From: Kwoniella bestiolae CBS 10118
Taxonomy: Eukaryota > Basidiomycota > Tremellomycetes > Tremellales > Cryptococcaceae
Direction of reading: 5' to 3'
DNA: 64,000 nt
NCBI RefSeq assembly: GCF_000512585.2
Contig: NC_089242.1
Coordinates: forward strand, 2,666,001 to 2,730,000
The notes below the pieces were generated by a model. That model saw nothing but the letters and a program-made list of their open reading frames with translations. It ran no database searches and was not told the DNA's origin. This document shows, one piece after another, positions 10,948 through 23,167 of the stretch. The position numbers and the translations under genes are program-made. The first letter of the stretch is position 1; every line of letters starts with the position of its first letter.

Positions 10948-11816
10948 TTTGCTAAAGTGTTTGAATGACGGCCGAAAGAGAGGTGGCGAAAGGTTTCAAG
11001 CTTATCGGATTGAGAGTGTTATATACACTATCTTTTTTTGTAAAGATGACAAAGAAAGGGATGTCGTACAGAACGTCTGTTAAGTTTGTCGAGGACAAGT
11101 TAGGTAGAGGTGTTTGTAATGGCTATGGTCCAACTGAACCCACCGTCTTTGTTGTGTATCTCACAATCAACGATCAACAAATATATACAAATGTGCATAT
11201 ATGCATGAGTGTGTATCTTGTTGCGACTGAATCTAAATTTACTCTTACTCACAGTGGAGCTCATCTCACAATCAAACAATTGACAGCCCGGGATCAGATT
11301 GATCACATCATCATCAGTAGACCCGTAGCACTCGGACATGCGCGCAACTCGGATTTCCCGAATGAGCCTGCGCCTATTTCACATAGCCAAAATAGGCACA
11401 TCCTTCACGGAGTTGGGGTCAAAGGATAGGGAAAGGGAAGGAGAAGGGGAGAGTTAACGTCATAGCTATTTTAGTTGATGAGAGAGTCTTGGAGATGGAG
11501 ATGAGGATGGAGACAAATAATCATATACTAGTACTCGTAATCATATTGACAGCTGATTATCATCATCATCATCATCATCATCATAAGCAGCATCGTATAC
11601 ATCAGAGATAATCTTCTACACAAGACTCACAACTGAGGATTTACACAGGTACAACCCCGAGCCACCATACAACGCGTCTTGCGTTTCGAACCGATCAAAG
11701 CGACAACGCCCGGTCTATCCAGCAATTTATAAACCACATCACTGGTTTCACTTCACATATCTCACTCCGACTATTCTGTATATACGAAAACACCTTGGCA
11801 CACCCCACTACCCAAG
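10948..11816. other. Divergent promoter region with an (ATC)n tract
   Basis: Intergenic between the divergently transcribed ZRC1-like and SEC2-like genes. It holds a perfect (ATC)8 microsatellite at 11559-11582. No further feature recognised. Confidence 0.5.
11559..11584. repeat. (ATC)n microsatellite
   Basis: Eight uninterrupted ATC units followed by AT, about 230 nt before the SEC2-like start codon. Confidence 0.9.
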
Positions 11817-14754
11817 ATGATGCACGCAGGCGGAGGAGTGCCCACGATGGCCTATTACTCGTATTCCAACCAGAACTCCCCAGCGGTGGAAACAGCAAAC
11901 AAAGAGAACCCATTCGACTTCCCCACCGTCAACATCCCCCCTCGACTGAAGAATATCGGCAGGAAGATCAGTCAAATGTCCAACGACTTCTTACCTCCCA
12001 ATGTCACTCCTGATGAGGAGGAACCAACCCGAAAATTGGAGAGGAGAAGATCTCTCGATCCTGATCCGGTACCTGGGATGGGGGACGAGCCTGTCATGTG
12101 TCCGTTCTGCAATAAACCTTTACCACCCAGTTTACTCGCTTCACAACTTTTATCGGGCAAACACGATCACAATCATCAGAATCGGCCGAGTAATATTAGG
12201 AGAGCATCTTCAATGAGAGTATCCTCAAACACCTCGTCACCTAGGATAACACCTTCGGCCCCTCTTTCAAGGGTACCGTCAGCGGATACACCTCCTGCCA
12301 ATCCCGTCAAATCACAGCTACTCGATCCATTACCGGTGAAGACTCCAGAACCCATAGCGAAGATACCTGAAGATCCACTGCCCAGTGCGACGTCCGAGAC
12401 CTTCGCGGAAACGGTCAAAGAAGGTGATGTGGCCAATCATGATGCTGCGGAGAAAATGATTACGGAGGAAGATATCAAGAGATGGTCCACTTTATCTGGC
12501 ATTACCCTCCCCTCATCTTCTTCATCTACCACCACAGCCAAAGTGGACTCGACACCTATCGTTGCGCCAATCCCCAAACCAGCAGAAAATAAAAAAGCTT
12601 TCCCGTTACTCCCTCCTCCACCTGCTGCAGCATCGAAACTCACCAAACCCCCTCCCACAGATCGACCGTCTTCCACTTCTTCGTCCTCGAAATTCAAATT
12701 CTTCGCGGGTAAGAAGGAAGAAGATGATGAGGAAGAAAGCGATGATGAGGGTGCTGCTACGGGATATACGAAGTTAACGGGACCAGCATCGGATAGCGAG
12801 GATGAGGAATCAACCAAGAGGCGGACTGGGAAGAAGGTGGAAGAGCCCATGGAACCGGAAGTGAAGGATTTTGCGGAGACGAAGGATGAGAAGTCAGAAG
12901 ATGTCTCTTCACCTGGGTCGAATTATTCAGAACTTGCGGACGAGAAGAAGCCAGCAGAAGGAGCTGCATCTGATCCTGATGAGGTTAAGAGGGTACTGCA
13001 AGAGGTCTTAGGGAGAGTCAACGATCTGGTGAGCTCATCGCCTACATGACTACAACGCATCAGTGGCTGACTATGTTCAAAAGTCCAAATCCCAAGCTGC
13101 ACTTCTCGCATCCCATTCCACTCTTCTCACCTCATTGAAAATTGCTCGTTCCAACCTAGCCATGGCAGAGGCCAACTCGGAGATGCTCGAGGCGCAACTC
13201 AAGCGAGCGTCGGCTACTCCTACCGGATCCAAGGCCGGAACCTCACGCAACGTCTCTGGTCCAGCAACTACCGCTCCAGGAACACCTCAACTCGCTCCGT
13301 CAGCTCCTGCTCCTGCTCCTGCTCGATCATCGGCAGACCACGTTCGAGCAACTACCACCGCCAACACTGTGGCCTCTCCCGCTTCTGCCGCGCGTGTCCC
13401 CGGTAGAGCATCGATGGAAGAGCGTCCTCGGCCTACCTCACTACATATCACCGCTAATGAGCTGGCAGGTGCTGGTTCTGGTGGGTTATCCGCGCCCTCT
13501 TCCTCTGGCGGACTGAACTCGTCATCGAACAGCAATTCGTGGGGATTCTGGAACGGAGGTAAAAAGAAGGTCACCGGCGCCCTCTCTCACGTCCATGTCC
13601 CATCCGCCTCGAGCGTTATCGATGCGTTCCAACAGCCCTCCAGACCCGGTACACCTAATCCAGATGGACACCCTAGGAAAAGTACCGAATCCATATCGAA
13701 CTGGATACCTACATCACCCTCTGCGCCTTACTCCGTCCCGATATCCAGTGCACCACGCCCAGCACCCAATAGAACATCGACGCATCATTCCGTGTTGAGT
13801 AAATCGTTCAACGACCAACCGTCCTTATCTAGATCCATGAGCGTGATGAACGTCCCTTCCGTTGCTGGTCAACGATCCGTTTCGGCGAGAACTTCCTCTT
13901 CCGTCAGTAGCGAAGAACTATCGACCTTGCGACAAGCCTATTCAGCGGCTGTAGCTAAGATGGATGGTATGTCCAAGGAATTGGCAGAGCTGAAGAAAGG
14001 CAAAGTCGAGATGGAGGCGGAGCTGGAGAACCTTTCTCAGGCGTTGTTCGAGGAGGCAAACAAGATGGTCGCAGATGAACGCAGGAGAGTGGCAGAGCTG
14101 GAAGATTCGTTGAAAGAGGTCAAAGAGGAGAGAGAAGCTTTGAGAGATACGATCAAAGTCCTTGGCGGGAAGGTGGAAGATATCCCCAAGATCTCGCATC
14201 CTAATGAACATCACGATGAGAAGAGGGGAGAAGGGGAACAAGAGGAGGAGGATGAGGACGAAGAAGAAGAGTTCAGACCTCGTGATTTGGATAAACATTA
14301 TGCTGCGTTGAGAAAATCCATTCACCACGTAGCGAGCGGTGCGGATCTCCACGACGAGGAAGAAGAGGAAGAATCAGGCAAGATACCGTTGGTGAGCGAA
14401 CCGACACCTATCACCCCTTCGTTGGGAAATAGCATTGCCCTAGGATTGGAGGTCCCCTCGACGAGATCCAGTACAGCGACCAGTACGAGTGAGGACGAAA
14501 GACCATTATCGATGTCTATGCCTTCGTTGCCTGCTGCTGCGGAGAACAACCCCTGGGCGACCTCTACTTCAACGTATGATCCGCCCAGGATCAACGTTAA
14601 GGCTGCTACGCCCTCGCCTCATATGCCCGTTGGAGGGTTGCCGGAGCTGCCGAGTGATAAGGCTGGAGAAGGTGAGGCGCCGAGTGGATCGGGGTTGGGG
14701 TTGGAGAGTGATAGTGGATTAGTGGAGGGGCAGGTACAGGAGAGTAAAGAGTAG
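11817..14754 (+). CDS. SEC2: Sec2/Rabin-type Rab guanine-nucleotide exchange factor
   Basis: Two exons, 11817-13028 and 13084-14754, 960 residues. The 55-nt intron (GTGAGC donor, CTGAC branch, CAAAAG acceptor) keeps frame; an acceptor 20 nt earlier would not. Known role of the family: activates the Rab Sec4 on post-Golgi vesicles for polarised exocytosis. Evidence: a first helix (LTSLKIARSNLAMAEANSEM, residues ~420-445) and a long coiled coil around residues 690-770 with the hallmark ENLSQALFEEANKMVADERR, closely matching the Sec2/Rabin8 exchange-domain core (LxxSLFEEAxKMV). The N-terminal ~400 residues are mostly disordered with one CPFCNKPLPP motif near residue 99; between the coils is a Ser/Pro-rich linker, and the tail is acidic and Ser-rich. 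The first of two adjacent ATG codons is used. Confidence 0.85.
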
Positions 14755-15265
14755 ACCTCAGAACTCTTTGGAGTGATGATTTACATTGTTTGTGAGTCGG
14801 GTGAAGCGATTATATGTAGTATCGTTTGGGTCTGGAAGGAATAGAAGTAAAAGTGTTTTGAATATTAATAAAGTCAAACCAATATCAATTCTCGCATTTG
14901 TCTAGATTGTTTGTCTGTATATACATGTATCAATAATGCACTCAATGCCAGTACCAGGTCTTATGCATTGGTATCGTCTATGTAGGGCGTTGTTAGCATA
15001 CTCGTAGTGAAAGACTGACTCTGTTTCAATTTCGGGTAATTCGTTTCGTCCCAAAGCTAAGATCGTCCTCCACTTTTTTGAGTTTGACCGCACAGATATA
15101 ATACATCGATGTCTGAAATTTCAAAATTTCCGTTACTCTTTCTAGTCTTTGTGTCTGACTCGAATCGTTTGCATCTCAACATCCACATCATACAGATCCG
15201 CACTGACTACATCATCCTTATCGCTTTGTCTTGTGTAGAACCTCGAGCGTAGAAGGACAGGATAC
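14755..15265. other. Intergenic (3' end of SEC2, promoter of SET-TAD3)
   Basis: No reading frame of note. An AT-rich stretch with AATAAA-like sequence near 14865-14880 may be the SEC2 polyadenylation region. Confidence 0.4.
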
Positions 15266-18045
15266 ATGGGTACCGACCGATATGAAATACCTACGGAGGG
15301 GTCTAGGTCGGACGAACGAGAGCGGGCGGTAGATGTGGATGTGGATGATGACGTGAAGGGATGTTCCCTGGATGAGGATACCAAAATGGCGAACGAACAC
15401 TTGCGATCGAATCGACCATCATCTCCAAAACATCACGAGCAAATACCACCCGCACCGCTCACACACCCTATCAACCCCCTAAATCTCCATCTCACATCCC
15501 ACCCATCCCGTGGTAGAGGCGTATTTGCGCCGGGACCTATCCCCGCCGGAACACTCATTGAAGAATCACCTGTGCTGGTTATTACGCAGAGGGAGTGGGA
15601 AGAGGGGAAGATGAATGATAGTATATTGGGGAGTTATGGGTTCTGCTGGAGAGATGGGGGGATGGGTATTGGGTTGGGGCTTGGTGAGTGCTTCTTTTGT
15701 GGTTGATTGCTCTTGGTATTGTGCGGTATAGGTGATACGATAGGGTGGGTGTCAGCGTTGGTTAGGTGATGTAGGGGATAGGCGTGATGGTGTGTGTGAA
15801 AGGATACTAGCGGAAAGACTGTTGTGTGAGGGGTGTGTATGGTTTGACAAGCGACAAGCATGTCAAGGACGATCAGTTGAGCTTGTCTTGGAAAAGACCA
15901 CGCAGAGTGGGGGAGGTGATGAATTGATTACCTTGACGACCATCAAAGTGGGGGAATCTACCATCAAATCTATCAAGTTGGCAGTTCCAGACCCTATGGA
16001 TTTGAGGCGAATGTACTGCGATCATACCGTATATACGCACTACCATCTCATTCTGACTTATTCTACCATCATCACTCAACTCGTCCCATCCATCATTCAC
16101 ACCGTGATACCATATATTGTTACATACGCTACAAACAATGTAAGTTATTAAGATACTTGCTAACTCTCCTTTCTCTGTCCATAGCATCACTATTCAATCA
16201 CTCTTCATCCCCAAACGTAAATTTCATCCGACAATTCTCAAACTCAACCATAAAGTTCATCACTACAAAACGCATAGAGAAGGACGAAGAGCTATGTATA
16301 TGCTACTCGGCGGACGAATCGAAACTGTGGTTTGTCAAGTCTGATTCTGCTTCCGACCCAACTTTAATACCCAAGTCCAAATCTGGCAAAATGGTTTCAT
16401 CCGATGAAGAGGACGGGGATGGGATGAATGGTTTCTTCTCCAAGATCGACTTGGACGAAGAGGACCTACTAGATGAAGAAGAGATAGCGCAGAAGAAAGA
16501 GAGGGAGAAAAGGTTGGAAGCTTCCCTAGCGAGGGATGTAGATGGGAACATCAAGAGTAAAAAGAAGACTTCAAACTCATCAATGAAAATCCAATCTCCT
16601 CAACCTGTACCATTCTCCGCCAATGCATTAGCTGGACCAAGCTCCAGTACTCCCTCGTCAAGAACATCCACTTCTTCCTCTTCATCTATCTACCCTGAAG
16701 CTTCTTCAGGTATCGTCACGAGCCTACCTCCTCCTTTACATTCCAGCAAAAACGTGCCGAAGGCTCTTGAAGATGGACATAGGGGGCTGACAGAGGAATT
16801 GGAATGGGATGAAGAGTATTGGACGAGTACTTCTCCGTATCCTACAGGGGAGGGGAGGGAAGATGAATTTGCCGAGTTTGTTAGGATCAAGGGACCTGCT
16901 GAGAGGGAGGGAGAGGAGGACGAAGATGGGACTAGTGAGTTGACGTTCAAGCTCTCGAAAGTAGTTACATAGGTACACCAGCTGATGTGGTCCTGGAATA
17001 GTGGAAATATGGACGCTCGAATTCAAAGATCCGAAGTTGACACGCACCGCTTTAGAGTGAGTTGCTTGAAGCTCGCGCAGATGGTAGGTTGTACGGATCA
17101 GCTAAAGGTGTATTTGTGTGATTTAGCTTCTCAAAGGGACTGACAGCTACTGACGAACGACTGCGGCATCTGAAAAGGGTATGTAGGAGGAAAGAAAATG
17201 ATCAAGGTGAGCGTCGAATTGTCATAGAGCGTTGAACCTTTTCACTAAACCATCTTTCTGCAGAGATCTGCCGAATAGTCCTCGCCATGGTCGCCGAATA
17301 CTCCCAATCAACTCTACAATCGATCATGTCGACCTACTCCTCCACCCTCTCCCACCTTACTCCCTTGGTTCATACCGTCCCCTCCTCCTCGGCCAGAACG
17401 CAGGAACAAATGAAAGCGAAATCGCATATATGGCCCGTCTCCTTCCAACCAGCCGTCATCATCCCCAACGATTCGGCCGACTGGCCTATAGGACGCAAAG
17501 CATGGGTTACATCAGGTATCAAACGCGTTCTGGCCTTGGCTGTCGAGGCAAAACGGAAAGGTGAAATACCAATTGCAGCGTACTGTACAGCCCAACCATC
17601 GCATTTCTGGCCAAAGAAAGAAGAAGGTTTCATACCCCCCACCGAGGGGTTGAGAGCATCAAGTAACGATACGAGAGTATCGGAGAAACACCCACTGCGA
17701 CACTCAGCACTGAACTGTATCAAATCTATCGCAAACCTCAGGACGGTCCCGCCATTCACTGAAATCACACCTACGCGGAACGGAGCGGATTACTTGTTAA
17801 CTTCGCTGAGCCTGTTCATAACGCACGAACCGTGTGTGATGTGCTGTATGGCCTTACTCCATTCGAGGGTTAAAGAGGTGTTTTACGTCTTTGATAAACC
17901 CAATGGAGGGGGGTTGAGCGGATCGGGATTGGGGATCAACGCGAGGAACGATTTGAATCATAAGTTCCAGGCTTGGAGGTTTGATGGAATGGTCGATGAG
18001 GGGGTGAGGGAGATGTTGAGGTTTGATGAGGATCTACAGATTTAG
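15266..18045 (+). CDS. TAD3: SET-domain / tRNA adenosine deaminase subunit 3 fusion protein
   Basis: Five exons (15266-15683, 16185-16934, 17002-17056, 17127-17206, 17264-18045), 694 residues, all phases consistent. N-terminal half is a split SET domain: SRGRGVFAPGPIPAGTLIEE, then LFNHSSSPNVNF (NHxxxPN) and DEELCICYS. After an acidic, Ser-rich linker, the C-terminal half is ADAT3: a helix-rich lead-in (EIWTLEFKDPK... ERLRHLKRVCRR), then HPLRHSALNC (zinc His near 581, catalytic Glu replaced by Ala) and HEPCVMCCMALLHSRV (Cys near 625 and 628). Known role of ADAT3: non-catalytic partner of ADAT2/Tad2 making inosine at wobble position 34 of tRNAs. The SET frame meets a TAG at 16970-16972, but a 67-nt intron (GTGAGT at 16935, CTGAT branch, acceptor at 17001) removes it and joins the halves in frame. 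Alternative: two genes, with TAD3 starting at an ATG formed near 17002. Confidence 0.8.
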
Positions 18046-18549
18046 GCATAGGGTTGATCGGGCAGGATGGTGGCTGGAAGAGGATAGGATTTTAGGAGAA
18101 TGTCGTTGATCTGAGGTTCAGAGGACACAAGATATCATGCTTGGAAGATCTTGGTTGGGTAACGGCTTTCATTATGGACCACCTTAATTGCGGACGACAC
18201 TCATCACGGACTACCATAATCATCTTCGGTCTACTTGTCTCTTAGGGAAGACATCCGGAAGTCAAGGCTTCGGCTCGACATACCTCATAGCATTGCACGA
18301 CATAGCATAGCATAGCCGACATCCCGCATATCTTGATGTTGACGACATTAATCTTTGATCTTACCATATGCCAAAATATACTATCTACATACAATCAAAT
18401 GCATCTAGACTCGCATCAACTGAATCCATCATACGTATCACATGGGGTATGGAAGTATATATACAATCCAAGTCAATCTCATATCTCATATCTCAACAGG
18501 AACTGATCAAACGTGAACTCAGGAATCGATACCTGCCACAATACTCGAC
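18046..18549. other. Convergent intergenic stretch
   Basis: 3' flanks of SET-TAD3 (plus) and AIF-like copy 1 (minus). No gene seen. Contains a short GCATAG repeat (about 18298-18315). Confidence 0.4.
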
Positions 18550-20434
18550 TCAAATGATTATATCAACCTTCTCCTTCCCCTTCCAAAATGCACCCCACTT
18601 ATCCAAAAGCAATTTTCTCCCCTTGGCAGTTCTGACTATCCCATTACCTACCGTCCATGTACCGAGATATGGGAATGTGAGGGATCCAGCTCCGATCTCT
18701 GGACCGAACGGGATGAACTGGGCACGGGCACAGCACAGTGATTAGGTTCTCTCCTGAGGATGAAGATGAGGATGAAAAGAGGACTTACTAATCCGCTGAA
18801 TGTACCTGGAATGTAAGGAATCAAAAGTTTATTGTTTATCTCATTGACGATGCTACAATACATTCACATATCAATCAGCCCTAACCATTCATGTACGTCT
18901 CTTAGCAAGTTAAGGGCATTGGATCGCTTTGGCATTGAATGGGTCTGGGCATGGGTATGAAGAGATAGTGAAACAGTAGATTAGGTGAGAGGAACAAACT
19001 CACTTGGTAGCAGCTGATTTCGCTTGGATCGTAGCTAGATAAGAGGTTTTCATACCCTGTGCGTTGTTCACATCTCCTATGGCATAGTAGTTCCCATCCC
19101 CAAGGATGGAAGACTTCACCTACACTCAACAGCACGTATGATGTCAGATCATTGTGATGTATGAACGATGGCATGAACACAACAGCACATACCCTGAGAT
19201 ACTCATCAACTTTGACCAGACCCGTACTTCCCTCAACAGCATTCGGATCTGTACCCCGCACGAAAGCCGAATTCGGCTTGTTACCTACGCTTAGGAAGAT
19301 GTAATCTGCTTTAACCCTTTGGCCATTCTCCGTCTTGATAACTTTGAGAGAAGATTGAAGACCAAACGATCCTTCCCATTCTTCTTCCGCGTTTGTATTG
19401 CCCAATCCATCGGGTATAATGACTTTATCGTCGAGAATCAGTCTCACGTTTTGAGCTTTGACTAGCGATGTGAGTGTGTTGGATAATTTCAGATGGGTAG
19501 GTGGCGAAGCCCACGATGATGGGTCGTCCGATGATTCCTTCCTCCCACTCCCACTCTTCTTTTCGCTGATGGGTGAGAGCAGGGTCGATCGATTGTGGAT
19601 TAGAGTTATCTCTTTGTCGGGGTAGGCCGATCTCACTTCCTGCGATACAGTATTTGATGATGAGCCACCCTCACTTCCAGGCATGTCCTTGATACTGTAC
19701 AGTGTATCACTCACTCCTGCAAACTCGATGCCCACTGGCCCTCCGCCGACAATCACCAGAGCCTTGGCATTCTTCAGATCCTCTTGACTCTTGCGCAAGG
19801 CTGCCATGTACTCTTCCTTCGACCATCCCGAGGAAGGACGCATAGGGGACGGTTGGATAGATCCGGTGGCTAAGATCGCTCTCTGCGATGATGGGGGTAC
19901 GCACCATCAGTCAGCGTGTGATTCCTCTACTTAACTCTAGCCCCTCAACTGACTGTATTACACAACTCACCAAGAATGGAACTTCCACGGACCCCTCAAA
20001 GGGTCTCTCAAGAACCACCGACCCCTTCCTCAACTCCACCACCCTATTGGGGGCTATGACCTCATGTACCGATCCATGGGGGAAACAAGTGGACGTTCTA
20101 AGAGGCAAGACGATCTTCTCTTCCCATCCTACAATATGGACAATACTCGCGGTCAGTCCAATGGATCGTGAGAGAGGCGAGATTGGGCGCAATACTACCC
20201 GGTACGACGGCTGCTCTGAGCGCTCCGATAGTCCAGAAGGAATATTCCAGCGCGTCAATCAGGAGAATCCGATATCCCCCTGGTAGGATCGGTATCAATT
20301 CGTTGGCGAGGGTATGTCCTGCTGCCGAAGCTACCAACAAAGGTTTTTCTAGTGAGTATTGTATTCTGCTTTACTTTGCCTCGCGCGGACTTACCTCCGA
20401 TTACCACTATGTTGCGATACGTTTGATCGACCAT
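18550..20434 (-). CDS. AIF/FSP1-like FAD-dependent oxidoreductase, copy 1
   Basis: Eight exons (20395-20434, 20199-20330, 19971-20128, 19715-19882, 19193-19639, 19004-19119, 18789-18852, 18550-18717), 430 residues. Pyridine-nucleotide-disulphide oxidoreductase fold of the AIF/AMID/FSP1 family, which uses NAD(P)H to reduce quinone-type acceptors; the substrate here is unknown. Motifs: N-terminal FAD dinucleotide fold (NIVVIGGASAAG, residues 9-20), RAILATGS (~111), NAD(P)H fold LVIVGGGPVGIEFAG (~152-166), DYIFLSVGNKPNS and the second FAD motif NYYAIGDV (~325-332). The C-terminus ends with GTWTVGNGIVRTAKGRKLLL. No signal peptide, membrane helix or peroxisomal tail. First gene (in coordinate order) of a three-gene tandem array; intron positions and most exon lengths equal those of copies 2-4. 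Confidence 0.88.
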
Positions 20435-21046
20435 TGTTGGGTTGTTCTATCACTTCTGTTCAGTCAAAGGTCAAGGAAGAAATTGAAATCAATGGAGCAA
20501 GTGGCTGACACAAACGCATCATGTACAGTGCATGCCTGCATATATCCATATTTGTACATGAAGCCATGTCGTCGAGTCGCTGCCACGCACTAGCACGTCG
20601 CTCAGCGATTGGCCCTAAGGCCATCCTTCCACCAGTTTACCCACGGCTTACTAAGCTTGTCTTTTTTCCAATGGAAGATCGGCGTACTGTACGGATGTCT
20701 GCTTTTAATGATGGTCTGGCAGTCATTCCCAACAGATCTCTTTCTTGTCATTTGCTTAGCGTAGGTACAGTACCGCCTCCTTGGGACCGAATGATGAAAC
20801 ACGATCGGTCAGGGGGTGCCACGGGCGGCCACCGAAATCTGATCTTGGTAATGGAACTGCCGGTGCCGTGACCGGGTCGTTGAATACTGATCTGATTGAT
20901 GTTCTGGGTTTGTGTACAACATTTTAACAGCATGGCACAACTTTGAGCGAACCGATCCAACCGTACGATGAAGTATATATACGGATAAAACGAAACATCT
21001 CAATAATAATCTGAATCATCGACCCAACTCATACCTAAACGTGCTC
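20435..21046. other. Spacer between AIF-like copies 1 and 2
   Basis: About 600 nt; promoter of copy 1 and 3' flank of copy 2. No gene. Contains GGGCGGCCACCGAAAT near 20822-20837, loosely like the CGG/CCG-type elements upstream of other copies. Confidence 0.4.
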
Positions 21047-22963
21047 TTAGATAAGTATGTTCACCCTTTCCTCTCCCTTCCGGAACGGTCCCCACTTATC
21101 CAACAGCAACTTTTTGCCTTTTGCTGTCCTGACGATCCCACTGCCCAACGCCCATGTGCCCAGATAGGGGATCGTGACATACCCTGCTCCCATGTCAGGT
21201 CCGAACGCAACGAACTGGGGATAAATCATGCGATGAATCAGCTTGGGATCGTACGTGATGTGCTAGCGCCAAGGCTAGAAATAAAAGAATGAACTTACCA
21301 ATCCACCGAACATACCGGGATTATAAGCTGCCAGAGGCGTATGGTTGATTTCGTTGACGATACTACGTAGTCGAGAATACTGAATCAGCTTTCGTTGATT
21401 GCGAAATCTGTGTGACACGCTTGGACCCACTTCGTTGCAGCTGATTTAGCCTGGATGAGAGCCAGATAAGCGATCTTCATTCCTGGTGCGTTGGAGACGT
21501 CGCCTATGGCGTAGTAGTTAGCATCGCTTAGGATGGAGGCTTTGATCTAGATGTACATCAAGCATATCATAATGTCAGCGATCATGTCTGGAATCAACAA
21601 CTACTGTGATAGACTCTTCTCTAAATTGAGGCACGAAATCTTGGATAACTTACTTTTAGACGCTGATCGACTCTGATTAGACCCGTGCTCTTCTCAACTG
21701 CATTTCCATCCGAGTTGACTATCAAGCCGGAGTTCGGCTTGTTACCTATACTCAGGAAGACATAATCACCTTTAACAATCTCTCTATTCTCCGTACAGAT
21801 ATTGCACAGCGCGGGCTGTAACCCGAAGGAACCATCCCATTCATACCCATCGATCGTCCTGATCTCAATCCCATCGTCGTTAGGTTTGCGCTGGGGAATG
21901 ATAGCTTTATCGTTCAGAATCAGGTTGACTTTTTGACTTTTTGCCATGCTAGCGACTGTATTAGCCAACTTGAGATTTATAGGTGGAGAAGTCCATGACT
22001 CTGGGATCTTCTCATCTAGCCCTCCCGAAGGACGTGGCTCGGTGAGTGGAGTGAGTAAGGTAGATCGATTGTGAATGATGGTAATTGGTTTGTCAGGGTA
22101 GGACGCTCGAACTTCCTATTCGCGTTCGCTATTAATTACATAATTCCCATGCGTTCCGGCACGCCCAGAGCTAAGAGTACCCACCCCTGCAAATTCTACG
22201 CCCACTGTCCCGCCACCGATGATCACTAGACTCTCACATTTCTTGATCTCCTCTTGACTCTTTCGCAAAGCCTTCATGTACTCTTGCTGGCTGGTCCAGT
22301 TCAGGGAAGGTCGCATGGGAGACGGCTGGGTGGCTCCGGTAGCTATGACTGCTTTCTGAATTCATATTCACCATGGAGTCAAAGATCAGCTATCTTTCAC
22401 GTGAAATAATACTGCGCTCTTGGATGTACAGGGAGTGTCCACCAACTTACAAAGAAGGGTACTTCTGTCGAACCCTCGAAGGGCTTCTCAAGAACCACTG
22501 AGTTCTTCTTCAGTTGTGTAACCCTGGTTGGAGCAATGACCCGGTGATTTGTCCCTTGAGGAAAACACGTGGACGTCTTGAGGGGTAAGACTATCTTTTC
22601 TTCCCATCCTGTGAATTCACCCGGTTAACACATACTTGTCAGTATCCTCGACTCCTAGCAAGAGGAGCACCTTGGTGTTAATCGCATGATGTGTCGCACT
22701 TACCCGGCACGATGGCTGCTCTCAGAGAGGCCTGGGGGAAGTAAGAGTATTCCAACGCGTCAATTAGGAGGATCCGATATCCCTCTGGAAGGATGGGTAC
22801 GAGGTCATTCGCGAGTGTGTGGCCTGCTGTTGAAGCTGTTTTATAACGAAAACAACCACAAACATCGAGAGGTCAAGCTCGGACTCCCCTCTGGCAGAAA
22901 GCGGCGTTAAGTGCCCTGCTCACCTCCGACGATGATGATGTTTCGATAAGTCTGATCCGCCAT
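21047..22963 (-). CDS. AIF/FSP1-like FAD-dependent oxidoreductase, copy 2
   Basis: Eight exons (22924-22963, 22704-22835, 22451-22608, 22185-22355, 21654-22115, 21431-21546, 21299-21362, 21047-21214), 436 residues. Same fold and motif order as copy 1: NIIIVGGASTAGHTLANDL at the N-terminus, KAVIATGATQPSPMRPS, NAD(P)H motif IIGGGTVGVEFAG, DYVFLSIGNKPNS, NYYAIGDVSNAPG and the C-terminal GTWALGSGIVRTAKGKKLLL. Exons 1, 2, 3, 6, 7 and 8 have the same lengths as in copy 1 (40, 132, 158, 116, 64, 168 nt); only exons 4 and 5 differ, by whole codons. This is a recent tandem duplicate. A heptanucleotide repeat lies 34 nt upstream of the start codon. Family certain; substrate unknown. Confidence 0.88.
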
Positions 22964-22996
22964 CTCGATGTCGTTGTCAATTCGCCCTGCCCTACT

Positions 22997-23073
22997 TTGA
23001 TGCTTGATGCTTGATGCTTGATGCTTGGTGCTTGATGCTTGATGCTTGATGCTTGATGTTTGATGCTTGATGG
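22997..23073. repeat. Heptanucleotide tandem repeat (TTGATGC)n
   Basis: Eleven consecutive 7-bp units, mostly TTGATGC on the plus strand, with a few single-base variants. It begins 34 nt upstream of the ATG of AIF-like copy 2 (minus strand), so it probably lies in the 5' leader as a GCATCAA repeat. Confidence 0.9.
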
Positions 23074-23167
23074 CTGTTGGAGTGAAGAGTGAAAAGAGGA
23101 CGGTGAGTTCAGCATGGATATGGCATGTAACTATACACAGGTGTTAGTGTGAGTGTGTCCTCGGACC

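Noticed and set aside
13029..13063. 35-nt intron in SEC2 ending at ATCAG
   Set aside because: It is very short and breaks the frame; the acceptor 20 nt further on restores frame and has a proper CTGAC branch point.
15732..16139. A coding middle exon in the long SET intron
   Set aside because: In the frame needed to connect both sides it contains stop codons (for example TGA at 15920), and the SET fold is continuous without it.
16157..16972. Stop codon TAG at 16970-16972 as the end of a separate SET-domain gene
   Set aside because: It lies inside a well-formed 67-nt intron (16935-17001) whose removal joins the SET part in frame to the conserved ADAT3 lead-in.
22997..23073. CRISPR-like array
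   Set aside because: The units are contiguous 7-mers without spacers, in a eukaryotic leader; it is a simple tandem repeat.
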